A stretch of 10,778 bases of DNA from Amoebophrya sp. AT5.2 (GCA_005223375.1 RXOD01006281.1:1-10778), one strand, 5' to 3'; counted from the stretch's first letter, positions 1-8,136 are shown. The notes: generated by a model from the sequence alone, not told the origin. Program-made: numbers and translations.

Positions 1-107
1 AATTTCCAATCCAATTTCCAATTGAATCAAGCGGAAAAATTAGGATCGCGATGATGTTTGCGATCGCGTCTCGTTTGATCGTCGTGACACGTCTATTGTT
101 GTTTACC

Positions 108-232
108 TTAGACTTGCGCCCCCTGTGGCGAAGCCGCCGGAGGTGCTGCTTCTGGTGCGGTGGGGGCTGCTGTTCCGATGGGGGCTGCTGTTGCCGCGTC
201 AGCGAGCACCGAGGGAGCGAATGGCCCCACCC
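108..232 (-). CDS. Possible Ala/Pro-rich terminal exon of the 517-aa gene
   Basis: After the acceptor-like minus-strand ATATCAG (ending at 233), a frame runs 41 codons to TAA at 110-108. It encodes an Ala/Pro-rich segment that includes GTAAPTAPEAAPPAA. The style matches the 517-aa protein's tail (GTATPEGVQAPAGG). A GT at 708-707 (GGA G|GTGCAG) has the phase needed to splice onto it, which would make a 476-nt intron and replace the last 28 residues or so. It could equally be unrelated or non-coding: GC-rich repeats such as GATGGGGGCTGCTGTT in this stretch make open frames easy to obtain. Only transcripts would decide. Confidence 0.25.
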
Positions 233-619
233 CTGATATTTTTGCACCACACGCACACATTCATGCATGCAGCAACAAGCTCAAAGAAAAGATTGAGAGC
301 GGCCATCTGCATGAAGATCATCATCGCATTTGCTCCCCATCTATTGTTCTATACCTTACTACTGCTGTTGGCGCGTCAGTCGATTGCAAGCCTTCTGCTG
401 GTCAGGTCAGGGGCGGGCGAGATGAGTGTCCCCTACGCGGGAGGTCGCGAGCCCTGGCCAGATCGGTTTTCCTTTATCTGAGGAACCTTCGAACTGCACA
501 GCCCCGGCCCCCCTTCATTTGAGGGGTCCACGAGTCTGGATCATCATGGATCATGTCATCGTCATCGAGTTTCTGTGTTCAGTCATTTGCAATCAATCAG
601 CGTGTTGGAGGCAGCCCCA
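233..619. other. Non-coding region downstream of the 517-aa gene
   Basis: All three minus frames are broken by stops. An 18-nt motif, CTGCTGTTGSCGCGTCAG, occurs at about 185-202 and again at about 362-379. A donor-like GTAAGG is present on the minus strand near 359. There is no recognisable gene. The region would be the 3' untranslated part of the 517-aa gene, or an intron if the 108-232 segment is an exon. Confidence 0.45.
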
Positions 620-642
620 TCATGTTGGAGGCAGCCCCATCA
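603..642. repeat. 20-bp perfect tandem duplication at the gene's stop codon
   Basis: TGTTGGAGGCAGCCCCATCA occurs at 603-622 and 623-642. The minus-strand stop codon of the 517-aa gene (622-620) is the first codon of the downstream copy, so the duplication itself supplies the stop. With a single copy, the frame would run one codon further to another TGA. Confidence 0.95.
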
Positions 643-2173
643 TCATCAACCCAGCATCAAGAGCGAGCCCCCCAGCAATCGATCCGTGTGTTGGCTTGCC
701 AGCTGCACCTCCCGGACTTGTTGCGGGCCCGCCGGCGGGAGCTTGCACGCCTTCAGGAGTTGCCGTTCCTGGCTGTGCCACTGCACCTCCCGCACTTACC
801 GTTCCTGTGGCAAGTTCACCCCCCGCCGTTCCAGCTGTCGCCCCGCCTCCTGCCTCTCCAAGTTTTGCAGGTCCTCCCGGCACCAGTCCGAGCTCCTCGA
901 ATATCTTTGGATGCTTCACTGGCTCTTCCGTGTTCAAGTCCGCCTGCTCCAGCGGTATGGCACCAATTCTCTTTCCTTCCGCCAGGCTCTTGTCAAGTTG
1001 GTCGCGAATTTTCAGGTACGCCCGCGCGGCGAGCAGGCTCGGCTGCACCGGGTCGCACAACTCCTTGTCCTTCCTCTTCAACTTCTTGAATTCTTTTTTT
1101 GTTTTCAACTTCACGCACTTCGTCTTCCTCGCGGCTGTGTCTTCTGGGCTCTCGCTGCTTCCGAACGCCTTCTTCAACGCTTCGGAAACATGCTCAGCGA
1201 GCACTGTGATCTTCTTCTTCAACGCGATGGACTGCGGGACGTAGTCCTTTGGCACTGGTTTCCCCTTGCGGAGCTCTTTCTCCAGTTTTTTGTACGTGGA
1301 GACGTATTTTTTCTGTTCCGCCCCCACCTTTTCCACCTCCGTCGCGACGTCGCCGCCGCTGAGGTCTGCGTCCCTGAAGTCTTCGTCGAGCTGCAGCATC
1401 TCCAGTTCCGGCTTCTTCATCCGCAAAAACGTCTCCCGCTGCCCCGTCAGCTGCTCGATCGTGAGTCCCTGCGCGGGACCGGAGGGCAGCACCCGCACCA
1501 CCTCCCGCACGCGGCTCGCCGCCTTCTTCGCGCGCGACAGCAGCGCGTCGTCGACCAGTGGGCGGCCGTCCGGGTACATCTTGTTCGCGAGCGCGCGGCC
1601 CACGTCCTCGGTCCCGCGCACCAACAGCTCCCGCTCCGCCAGCGAGAACGGTTTCACGCGCGAGAAGAAGTTCTCCAGCTCGGTGTTTGTGGGGCGGGCG
1701 CCGTGACCGTAGGTGTCGATCGTTTCGGAGAACCTTTCCACCGCCTTCAAAAAGCCCTGCATGTTGCCGCAGTCCTGCACGAAGGTCTGCAGCACCGCGA
1801 GGTCGTCGATGATGCGCTGGTACAACGGCACCGCGGGGGTGGCGCTCGCCATCGCGATCCGCGACTGCTTCTGCAGCTGGCAGTACAGCCCGAGGGCGGC
1901 GTCGTGCGCCTTCTCGAGCCCGGCGCCGAGCGCTTTGCCCACCTCGGGGCGGTCCTCCGCGGCCAGGCCTTTTCGCAGCGTGGGCAGCTGCGGCAGCACC
2001 TCCTGCTTCATCGTGTTGAATAACCGGTTGCGGGCGAGCGCAACGTCGTCCGCGGCGTCGAGCAACCCCTTCTTGCTGTAGCGAAACCGAAACGGATTCA
2101 ACAGGTCCGCAGGACAGTCGAAGTCCGGCGACGTCTGGGAGGCAGACACAGACTGCAACGCGGACTGACCCAT
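620..2173 (-). CDS. Helix-rich protein with Gly/Ala/Pro tail, function unknown
   Basis: 517 codons, ATG at 2173-2171 in a strong context (ACCATGG), TGA at 622-620. Residues 35-430 are mostly amphipathic helix. Clear examples are 36-105, 116-150 and a charged coiled-coil-like block 275-303 (EVEKVGAEQKKYVSTYKKLE). Very basic stretches follow at 349-371 (KLKTKKEFKKLKRKDKELC). From about 432 the chain becomes Gly/Ala/Pro/Thr low complexity, ending MMMGLPPT. There is no signal peptide and no membrane segment, so it is probably cytosolic or nuclear. No catalytic motif or family is recognised. The opposite strand also carries a long open frame, but its composition (Leu/Arg/His/Cys-rich, no domain) is that of a shadow. 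The true C-terminus is uncertain because the stop sits inside a 20-bp duplication and a possible further exon lies downstream. Confidence 0.7.
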   Translation of the reverse strand: MGQSALQSVSASQTSPDFDCPADLLNPFRFRYSKKGLLDAADDVALARNRLFNTMKQEVLPQLPTLRKGLAAEDRPEVGKALGAGLEKAHDAALGLYCQLQKQSRIAMASATPAVPLYQRIIDDLAVLQTFVQDCGNMQGFLKAVERFSETIDTYGHGARPTNTELENFFSRVKPFSLAERELLVRGTEDVGRALANKMYPDGRPLVDDALLSRAKKAASRVREVVRVLPSGPAQGLTIEQLTGQRETFLRMKKPELEMLQLDEDFRDADLSGGDVATEVEKVGAEQKKYVSTYKKLEKELRKGKPVPKDYVPQSIALKKKITVLAEHVSEALKKAFGSSESPEDTAARKTKCVKLKTKKEFKKLKRKDKELCDPVQPSLLAARAYLKIRDQLDKSLAEGKRIGAIPLEQADLNTEEPVKHPKIFEELGLVPGGPAKLGEAGGGATAGTAGGELATGTVSAGGAVAQPGTATPEGVQAPAGGPATSPGGAAGKPTHGSIAGGLALDAGLMMMGLPPT

Positions 2174-2198
2174 GGTTCTTGTTGTCCGGTGTCTATGC

Positions 2199-2224
2199 CT
2201 GAAGATGCCCGTACAGGTACTTAC
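2199..2224 (-). other. Possible 26-nt micro-intron or 5' UTR splice signals
   Basis: On the minus strand GTAAGTAC (from 2224) is a near-ideal donor, and TTCAG ends at 2199. Removing the 26 nt would fuse the upstream open frame (2439 onward) in frame to the ATG at 2173. The spacing is very short for a spliceosomal intron, and the frame match has a one-in-three chance. The donor may instead pair with another acceptor or be meaningless. Confidence 0.2.
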
Positions 2225-2476
2225 CGATGGATCGATGCTGAAGGGATAGGATCGCTCATCTTGAAGTACGAAAATCGGTGCTGCGGAGTGAGATGAGAAC
2301 AGCTGTCTTCCTCGTTTCGTGACCTTCCTTTTTTAGGAGAAATACTTCCGCCTTGCTTCTCTCGACGAGATTCTTTCTCTCGGACGAGAATCGAAACGAA
2401 ACACAAGATCAAATCGACTGGCGATGTTTCTTTGCCCACAGGGCTGATCGTTGGTACACGAAGACGACTACACGAC

Positions 2477-2500
2477 GCAAGTTTATTCGCAAGTTTATTT
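2477..2500. repeat. 12-bp tandem repeat, two copies
   Basis: GCAAGTTTATTC is followed directly by GCAAGTTTATTT, an 11 of 12 match. It is a short spacer repeat upstream of the 517-aa gene. Confidence 0.8.
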
Positions 2501-3079
2501 CATCTCTCCGGCTCTTTCGATGAGGGCCATAAACGAATCACGAGCACCGAGACAATCAATGACCGATCGAATTCACTACGTACTGCCCGATGGCGATGCA
2601 TGAACCAACATGCTTACTGGAACTAACTGTCGCGCGCCCTACCGCTATCACATTTTCTGCGGCTGTCTTTTTCTTGATGGTACTTTCCGTTTCCTCTTCG
2701 CGTGTCTAGATTTTCTTGGCAATCATTTGCAATAAATATTCTCGGAATAAGCTGCTCGCTCCCGACATTTCGTAACAAATTTTTTATCAGCAAATATTTG
2801 GTGGGCAGAATGGAAGTGGTTTTAACAGTCGTGTATCAACACTCGCTAAAGTCAAGAACTTACACCGAGTTTTTAAGTAGCAGAGCAGCATGCTAGAGGA
2901 CTAATTTTCGTGGTGCGATTCGTAACTCGACTTCGCATGTCTACCACAGAAGAGAAGTAGTCGCAACCCTGCGCGGCAGTTCCAATGCCTGTGCAGACGG
3001 CTAAAAAGCTCGGCGACAACTCAATATTAAACGTGAACATAGGAGATCTTCCTTTCTTTATCAAAGTAGTTTACCGCCC

Positions 3080-4702
3080 TCATTTGTTGTACCAGCAGTC
3101 CTCTGGGTGCGGGACTTCGTACAGGCCCCAGGGTTGTGCGTACATGTACGCATCGATTCCCCGTGCCTTCGCCGCCGCCAGCATTTCCTGTCGCACCTCG
3201 GGCGTATCCTCCTTCGCGTAGAAGTTGATTCCGACGAAGAACGCGTAGTCCGAGGGAATCACGTGCGAGGAGAGCTCGCGCAGGTCCACACACTGCAGCT
3301 CGATCACCCACTCGTACTGGTCCGGAAACTCCACCTCCTCGACCTCGTCGCGCGGCGCGGCTGTCGATTTTGATCTTATTGGGCGTTCCTGTTCCTTGAA
3401 TGCCACCACCGTGTCTGGGATGCGCAGCCCGCCGGTAACCGCGGACCACTTGCCGGTGAAAATCCCGGGCGTCGAGGCGTTCACCTCGAACTTGAGGTCG
3501 GAGGCGTACGGCCGGCCGAAGCACGCCAGCGTGAAGGTGTCGTGCAGGAGCACGGGGCTCTGCTCGTCCTGAGGAGACTCGCGGTCAAGGAACTTCCTGC
3601 TCTGGACACAGGTGGGGCCGGTCGCACAAGCAGGGTACTGGCTGAAGTCGTGCAGAAACAGCTCCTTGTACACGCCCTGCAACTTGCGCACGTCAAATCG
3701 CTCGCGCACAAGCGGGTCCTGGATGGCCACCGGGTCCGGGCAGGTCCACTTCTGAGCGGTCGAGAAGTTCTGCATCTTCTGCGCACCATCGTTCTTCAGA
3801 AAATCCTTGTACTCGTTTCGCAAAAACCCCGCAGCTCTCTTCGCGCTGGCCTTCGCTTCGTGTCCGGAGGACTCGAGCTCGTGTCGGTGGAAGTGCTTCC
3901 TCGTTCCACCGGTCGTGGGAACTTGTTCTCTCAGGCGCTCAAGCGCGTCCCGACCTGCAGCAGCCGATTTCCGCGCGGCGCCGGAGGACGCGACGCGCTC
4001 CGCCAGGTTTTCTGCTTTTTTGGCTGCGTCCTTCGCATACCCACTCGCCCGCTCGAAAATGTGCCCAGAACCGTCGGCGCCTCTCTGGAAGGAAGGATAA
4101 GCAGCAGCCAGCCAGCTCGGCGTGCCGGATGTCACCGAGAGGTTGTGCTTCTGCTCTTCTTCTTCGCCGCTCGAAAAACCCAGAAAGGCCGTCTGCTGGT
4201 CGGCGGTGAAAGAGGACTTCTCGGAGCCACCCAATTGAGCGAGTGAGCGCGCCAATCCGCCCCACTGTTCTGTTTTTAGCTCGTGTTCATCACCCATAGT
4301 CGCCGCCGAAGATGAGCTTCCACCCAGAGATGCGTGGTTGTTGGCGAGCATAAAGGACAGCGTCGCAAGTCCACCAACCACCGCGGCAATGCGGGTCTTG
4401 CGGCGCGGCCTGAGCCTGGAGGAACGCGGCATGTTCGCAGCTTGCGCCGAGGACGCTGGGGACGTGCAGCGTCGACTCTCTACCGTGGTGGCAGACGAAG
4501 GAGAGGAGGAAACACAGTTCTGCCACACAGGCGTGCTTCCTGTGCTGCCGTTGTCAGTCTGATGCTGCAGCCGAAGCTGCACCGGCGACGGGAACGAAAT
4601 TTGCGGGGCGGCAGCAGACGCGGATCCGGGGTAGCCAGTATGGATACCAAGGCAGGACCCTACTGCGGCCGAAGTAAGGAGACGAGAAATTACGGTCGGC
4701 AT
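3080..4702 (-). CDS. Lipocalin-like protein with two N-terminal hydrophobic segments
   Basis: 540 codons, ATG at 4702-4700, TGA at 3082-3080. The open frame reaches a GTG three codons earlier, but ATG is the sensible eukaryotic start. Layout: a signal-peptide-like segment (about 3-30, SRLLTSAAVGSCLGIHT); a Ser/Thr/Ala-rich basic stretch to about 100; a second hydrophobic segment (about 104-122, IAAVVGGLATLSFMLA) preceded by RPRRKTR; a charged, Ala/Lys helical region (about 215-310); and a Cys-containing globular domain (about 320-540). That domain has QGVYKE (like the lipocalin G-x-W), a CATGPTC pair, TFTLACFGRPY, GIFTGKW, YEWVIELQC, YAFFVGINFYAKED, and a final helix LAAAKARGID followed by a terminal DCW. 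The order of strands, helix and last Cys resembles lipocalins, including the violaxanthin de-epoxidase type, but I cannot assign an enzyme. Met91 could be an alternative start that makes the second segment the signal anchor. The leader resembles dinoflagellate class I plastid presequences; that is inference. Confidence 0.75.
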   Translation of the reverse strand: MPTVISRLLTSAAVGSCLGIHTGYPGSASAAAPQISFPSPVQLRLQHQTDNGSTGSTPVWQNCVSSSPSSATTVESRRCTSPASSAQAANMPRSSRLRPRRKTRIAAVVGGLATLSFMLANNHASLGGSSSSAATMGDEHELKTEQWGGLARSLAQLGGSEKSSFTADQQTAFLGFSSGEEEEQKHNLSVTSGTPSWLAAAYPSFQRGADGSGHIFERASGYAKDAAKKAENLAERVASSGAARKSAAAGRDALERLREQVPTTGGTRKHFHRHELESSGHEAKASAKRAAGFLRNEYKDFLKNDGAQKMQNFSTAQKWTCPDPVAIQDPLVRERFDVRKLQGVYKELFLHDFSQYPACATGPTCVQSRKFLDRESPQDEQSPVLLHDTFTLACFGRPYASDLKFEVNASTPGIFTGKWSAVTGGLRIPDTVVAFKEQERPIRSKSTAAPRDEVEEVEFPDQYEWVIELQCVDLRELSSHVIPSDYAFFVGINFYAKEDTPEVRQEMLAAAKARGIDAYMYAQPWGLYEVPHPEDCWYNK

Positions 4703-4747
4703 CTTGCTCACAATGCGCTGCGCGCGATGGACGATGCTGGCGAAATG

Positions 4748-4756
4748 CTGAAATAA
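4748..4756 (-). promoter_or_regulatory. Candidate splice or trans-splice acceptor upstream of the lipocalin-like gene
   Basis: The minus strand reads TTATTTCAG, a pyrimidine-containing acceptor, 45 nt before the ATG at 4702. In dinoflagellates a spliced leader is added at such sites. The site is a match to a weak consensus only, with no transcript evidence. Confidence 0.3.
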
Positions 4757-6000
4757 GGCTTTACTACGTGCGAGTTCACAGTGTTCATATCACAGCATTG
4801 AGATCATTCGCATCGCCATCGATGAAGATGAAGATGAACAACTGGCTTTGCGTATACTCGGGTAGATGTGAATCCATTGCCATCTATATACCTCTAAATT
4901 TACGAGGATTGATGACTTGCAGATAAGCGAGCAAGTTAGTAGGTGAATACGACGAAGATGAACACAACTGCCAACATAGCTTCTACGGCACATCAACATT
5001 AAGCTGCAGATGCAGAACGAAGATCCATAAAAAAGCCCGGAACTGAAGAATCACGAGCGAAGATTTTCGATGCGGAACTGAAAGAAGCGCCGAACTTTGT
5101 TTGCTCCGGTGAACACACAGATGCGGAATCTGGATGAAATCAAGGACGACGATGAAGGGCGATGCGTCACCAGGAGAGCGAATAAACTCCCCGCGTTTAT
5201 GCCTGTGCGTCTGCTTTGATCACTGTCTCACTGGTACGCATCTCCCATCTTTATGAGAAAGTCTCGCTTTTACATTTTACATTCATTTTCGCGTTTCCGT
5301 GCGCACCTACACCAGCCACCCCAAAGGGAGCAGGAGGGCGAAAAGGTTTTCTGCCAGAGGATCCTTCGTAGCACGATGAGCAAGCACCAAGGAGAGTGGT
5401 AGCATCAAGCTACAGCGAAAGCTACTAGGCGTGCTTATACAGGAAAGGAGGCCAGAAAAGTCTGCAGATGTAAAGTCATACGTGAAGAGATTGCAGCTGT
5501 GAAGTGGATGGCTATGCGCGTCTTTAACCCTAGACATTTACTAAGTGCTTCCATAGTGTTGGCGGTGAGCGCAGCGATAGTTATGAGTGATTCACGCGCC
5601 GCAAAACAGCCCTGATTTCCTGAGCGACAAGAGACAGCAAAGGACACAGTCGTGAAAACTGCGAGCGGTTCGGAATAGATACTTCCGATGCACAATTTCT
5701 AGGCCTACGACAGTTATAACTCGACTCATGGATGGACCTTCACATGAATGAATTCAATGCGGAACAGGGTTTTTTTTCTCCGGTTTCCCAAACATGCAAA
5801 GTGGCATGCACACCGAAAGTACTGGGCAGGACCCCCAGCAGGACCGGAAGGTCTCTCCGTTGACGCACGTTGTAAGAACAGCCTTGTAAGTAGTTTGCTC
5901 CCCCTCTTCTCGTCAGGTTAGTTACATTCGTCAGGGGCGTGCTGCGAGTGCGCATCAATCACTAAATTAAATAGTCAGTAACAACCTGCATCTACTTCTA

Positions 6001-6065
6001 CTGCCAACGCACTATTATCATCTGAGTGACTATTAGTCACTCAGATGATAATAGTTCGTTGGCAG
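6001..6065. repeat. 65-nt near-perfect hairpin (foldback), flanked by CTA
   Basis: Left arm 6001-6032 and right arm 6034-6065 are reverse complements over 32 bp, with a single mismatch (6010 against 6056) and a one-base centre at 6033. The outer 9 bp are CTGCCAACG/CGTTGGCAG. CTA occurs directly on both sides (5998-6000 and 6066-6068), as a 3-bp target-site duplication would. It lies 112 nt beyond the stop of the 366-aa gene, so it would be in or near that transcript's 3' end. It could be a miniature foldback element, an RNA 3'-end or stability hairpin, or the product of a palindromic duplication. Confidence 0.9.
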
Positions 6066-6177
6066 CTAGAGGCGGTCCCTTTTTCTTTTTGCGTTGCTGC
6101 TTCACGCTTTCGCCTTCTTTTTACAGGAACCGGCCGGAGATGAAGCAAGGAACCAGGTCGAGCCCCGAGCCAGGGGC

Positions 6178-7278
6178 TCAACCCCCCAAGCACGGATGGT
6201 CCCACGGAAGTTTGTCGCTGCTATCTGCCTTCAACGCCATCAGTGCCGGGGGCATGTCGTTCGCCTTCGCCCACGGTCCACCACATACGGACCCCATCTC
6301 CATAGCGATGTAGGAAGATGACGAGGACGATGACGCGGCACCGCTGGGAGTAGAGGAACGAGAAGATGACGAGGAAGATGACGGGCCGGGAGTAGACTGA
6401 CGAGGAAGATGACGCGGCACCGCTTCCGCGCATCGCGCAGCATAGTCGTCGTTGCTCTCGTTCGTCCAGTACTCAGGGACCGCCACAAGTTGGGGCGCCG
6501 CCAATGCTGCAGCCCGAAGCCATCTGCGAATAAAAGCCGCCGCCTCCTCGCATTCGCGCGCTTTCGCGCTTTCTTGTAATCGCTTCCGACGGGGCGACGG
6601 GACCTCGTCGCGCTCACCATCAATTATGGCCGGGGAGACGGACGAGGACCCAGAATCGGGAAGCGCGACCGCTCTTGGTCTCTTCAACTGGAGGAGCGAC
6701 GAGCTGCCGCGGCCATTGGCAAGGGCGGAAGGACTGTTCGACGGCTCCGAACCCGAAGGCAGAACGAAGTGCACCGTTTTGCGAGCCTTCGGACTTTTTT
6801 CTACGTTTCTCGCAAAGTCACGACGGGCATCGTCTTCAACAGTGTCGCGGGCTGCTTCGTTAATATCTTCCGCCATCATCGTGGTCGAGGGCGGCCCTTG
6901 CGGCGGTTTTTTCGTACTGAAAAAGGGATACGTAGAAGCGGAAGGAATGCCGCGCGGCTCGTCTTGCTGCTGCGCACGGAGCAGCCTTGCGGGTGGCTTG
7001 CCCGGCGAATCATATTTAGGCTCGGAATCGGAACCGCCGCAATTCGTAAGCGGGAGGTGCGTTGGGGATGACGCCGCTGCGTCTCGTGGTCCGCTCGAAG
7101 GGCCCCCAGTTGCCCTCGCCTGACGCAGCAGATCTTGATCAAAGTGAGCTGCGCGCAGCATTATTTCATCCCGGCGCTCTCTGCCGCCTCCCGCGAGTAC
7201 CCCAAAATTTCTTTGTTTTCGAGTACACCAAAGGCCCAAGAGCACCACGCGCCAGAGCAAGTTCATCTTCAACTTCAT
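6178..7278 (-). CDS. Ser/Pro-rich protein with hydrophobic N-terminus, function unknown
   Basis: 366 codons, ATG at 7278-7276 (context CACCATGA), TGA at 6180-6178. The open frame extends upstream to a GTG at 7395. The first in-frame ATG is the one used here, and it places MNLLWRVVLLGLW at the very N-terminus as a likely signal peptide or anchor. The rest is mostly predicted disorder. It includes a basic/Pro block, an acidic segment (EDINEAARDTVEDDA), KTVHF at about 167-171 matching the [RK]-x-[VI]-x-F docking motif for protein phosphatase 1, a PSPRRKR basic stretch, one likely helix (EEAAAFIRRWLRAAALAA, about 243-260), and two serine runs near 300-322. The serine runs come from an imperfect DNA repeat at 6316-6425. 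No family is recognised. A signal peptide and a PP1 motif would place the protein in different compartments, so at most one is probably functional. The reading frame itself is fairly sure. Confidence 0.6.
   Translation of the reverse strand: MKLKMNLLWRVVLLGLWCTRKQRNFGVLAGGGRERRDEIMLRAAHFDQDLLRQARATGGPSSGPRDAAASSPTHLPLTNCGGSDSEPKYDSPGKPPARLLRAQQQDEPRGIPSASTYPFFSTKKPPQGPPSTTMMAEDINEAARDTVEDDARRDFARNVEKSPKARKTVHFVLPSGSEPSNSPSALANGRGSSSLLQLKRPRAVALPDSGSSSVSPAIIDGERDEVPSPRRKRLQESAKARECEEAAAFIRRWLRAAALAAPQLVAVPEYWTNESNDDYAARCAEAVPRHLPRQSTPGPSSSSSSSRSSTPSGAASSSSSSSYIAMEMGSVCGGPWAKANDMPPALMALKADSSDKLPWDHPCLGG
6316..6425. repeat. Imperfect minisatellite encoding serine runs
   Basis: Blocks of the type GAGGAAGATGACGCGGCACC recur three times, at about 6328, 6376 and 6402. 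They are separated by related GGGAGTAGA segments (about 6345 and 6389). Read on the minus strand they give the Ser-rich tracts near the C-terminus of the 366-aa protein, so copy-number change here would lengthen or shorten it. Confidence 0.7.
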
Positions 7279-7800
7279 GGTGCCGCCACGAACTGCCCCA
7301 AGGAACGACGCTCTTTCCGTGGCGTCGAGGATGGTGTTTGTCGAGTGTCCTGCTGCTGCTCGCAGCCGATGCTCTTTCGCTACACTTTTCGCCACACTGC
7401 CTTCGTTTATTCAGTAGGCTAAGGCCGCCGCTGTCATTGTGGGACTTGACCCCCGCGCGCCATGCTCTTTCGCTTTGAGGCAGAAAAGACCGCTGTCTTC
7501 GTGGTTCTTGACTGTTTCGCGCCGTGCTCTGCAGCTGTGCTTCGTATTCGAAGCTGAAAACGCCGCCGGCGTTGCTTGTCTTGTGGTTTTTGACTTACAA
7601 ATTTGTGATGTGGCTGTTCCGTTGGATCGATCACCAACCCAGAGACGCGAGTATGTAACTCTAAGTGCGCTCTGTCTTGTTTCTCGGTTGCGAGTAGATT
7701 GAAGATTCATACATTCATTAGATTTAGAAGTACGTAAACGTAGCTCGTTGAAAAAAATTGATAATAAACCTGAAAAACTCATCCCTTCAGTGGTTAAGGA

Positions 7801-7820
7801 TATCTGTCGCTATCTGTCGC
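7801..7820. repeat. Perfect 10-bp tandem repeat
   Basis: TATCTGTCGC occurs twice back to back. It is a short spacer repeat with no evident function. Confidence 0.9.
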
Positions 7821-7875
7821 GACGTTGCGCCTTTGATGATTTAGCATCTATCGCGTGAGCTTGTGCTGTGCATTC

Positions 7876-7956
7876 TCGCTGGGAGAGATGCCGCCTGTTG
7901 CCGTGTGCACAAAAAGTTCGCTTGTCGCTGGGAGAGGCGCCGCGTTGTGCAAAAAA
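7876..7956. repeat. Imperfect direct repeat pair (GC block followed by A-run)
   Basis: TCGCTGGGAGAGATGCCGC (7876) and TCGCTGGGAGAGGCGCCGC (7925) match at 17 of 19 positions. Both are followed by GTTG-rich sequence and an A-run (CACAAAAA and GCAAAAAA). The spacing is 49 nt. Function unknown. Confidence 0.7.
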
Positions 7957-8048
7957 TCTTATATGATTCAACTTCAATGACTTTTCATTGGAGATCAAAT
8001 TAGAGATCGGCCACGGCCTGTGGTCGATGTGCAGAACCTGGATAATTA

Positions 8049-8136
8049 ATTTCCTGGGTCAGTGATCGTCGAAAAAACGAACTTCAGCAAATTTCCTGAG
8101 TCAGTGATCGTCGAAAAAAAGAACCAACTTCAGCAA
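8049..8136. repeat. Imperfect tandem duplication, 42 + 46 nt
   Basis: Copy one (8049-8090) and copy two (8091-8136) both read ATTTCCTG, then RGTCAGTGATCGTCGAAAAAA, then end in ACTTCAGCAA. Copy two differs by a few substitutions and 4 extra bases near its A-run. This looks like a recent local duplication in the spacer. Confidence 0.85.

Larger units (their letters stand above)
2174..3079. other. Intergenic spacer between the lipocalin-like gene and the 517-aa gene
   Basis: About 0.9 kb, AT-rich. It should contain the lipocalin-like gene's 3' untranslated region (right) and the 517-aa gene's 5' region (left). It holds a 12-bp tandem repeat at 2477-2500 and a GTAAGTAC donor-like site at 2224. 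The 72-codon minus frame at 2439-2221 and other small frames are not convincing as proteins. Confidence 0.55.
4703..6177. other. Intergenic spacer with the hairpin, no supported gene
   Basis: About 1.47 kb. Minus-strand open frames of 60-90 codons occur, but their composition is not protein-like and no domain is visible. Besides the 6001-6065 hairpin I see only weak repeats: GATGAAGATGAAGATGAAC near 4821, an approximate second copy of AAGATGAACA(AC)ACTG near 4955, and three GATGCRGAA blocks between about 5010 and 5130. It should contain the 3' end of the 366-aa gene's transcript and the 5' region of the lipocalin-like gene. Confidence 0.55.

Noticed and set aside
575..2023. 482-codon plus-strand open frame opposite the 517-aa gene
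   Set aside because: Leu/Arg/His/Cys-rich with no domain pattern. The minus frame has better composition and a strong start context, so this is a GC-driven shadow.
3542..4246. 234-codon plus-strand open frame opposite the lipocalin-like gene
   Set aside because: Shadow of a better-supported minus-strand gene.
5435..5695. 86-codon minus-strand frame in the long spacer
   Set aside because: Composition and lack of any motif give no support for a gene.
7279..7395. 39-residue N-terminal extension of the Ser/Pro-rich protein
   Set aside because: It would start at GTG. The first in-frame ATG is at 7278 and directly precedes the hydrophobic segment.
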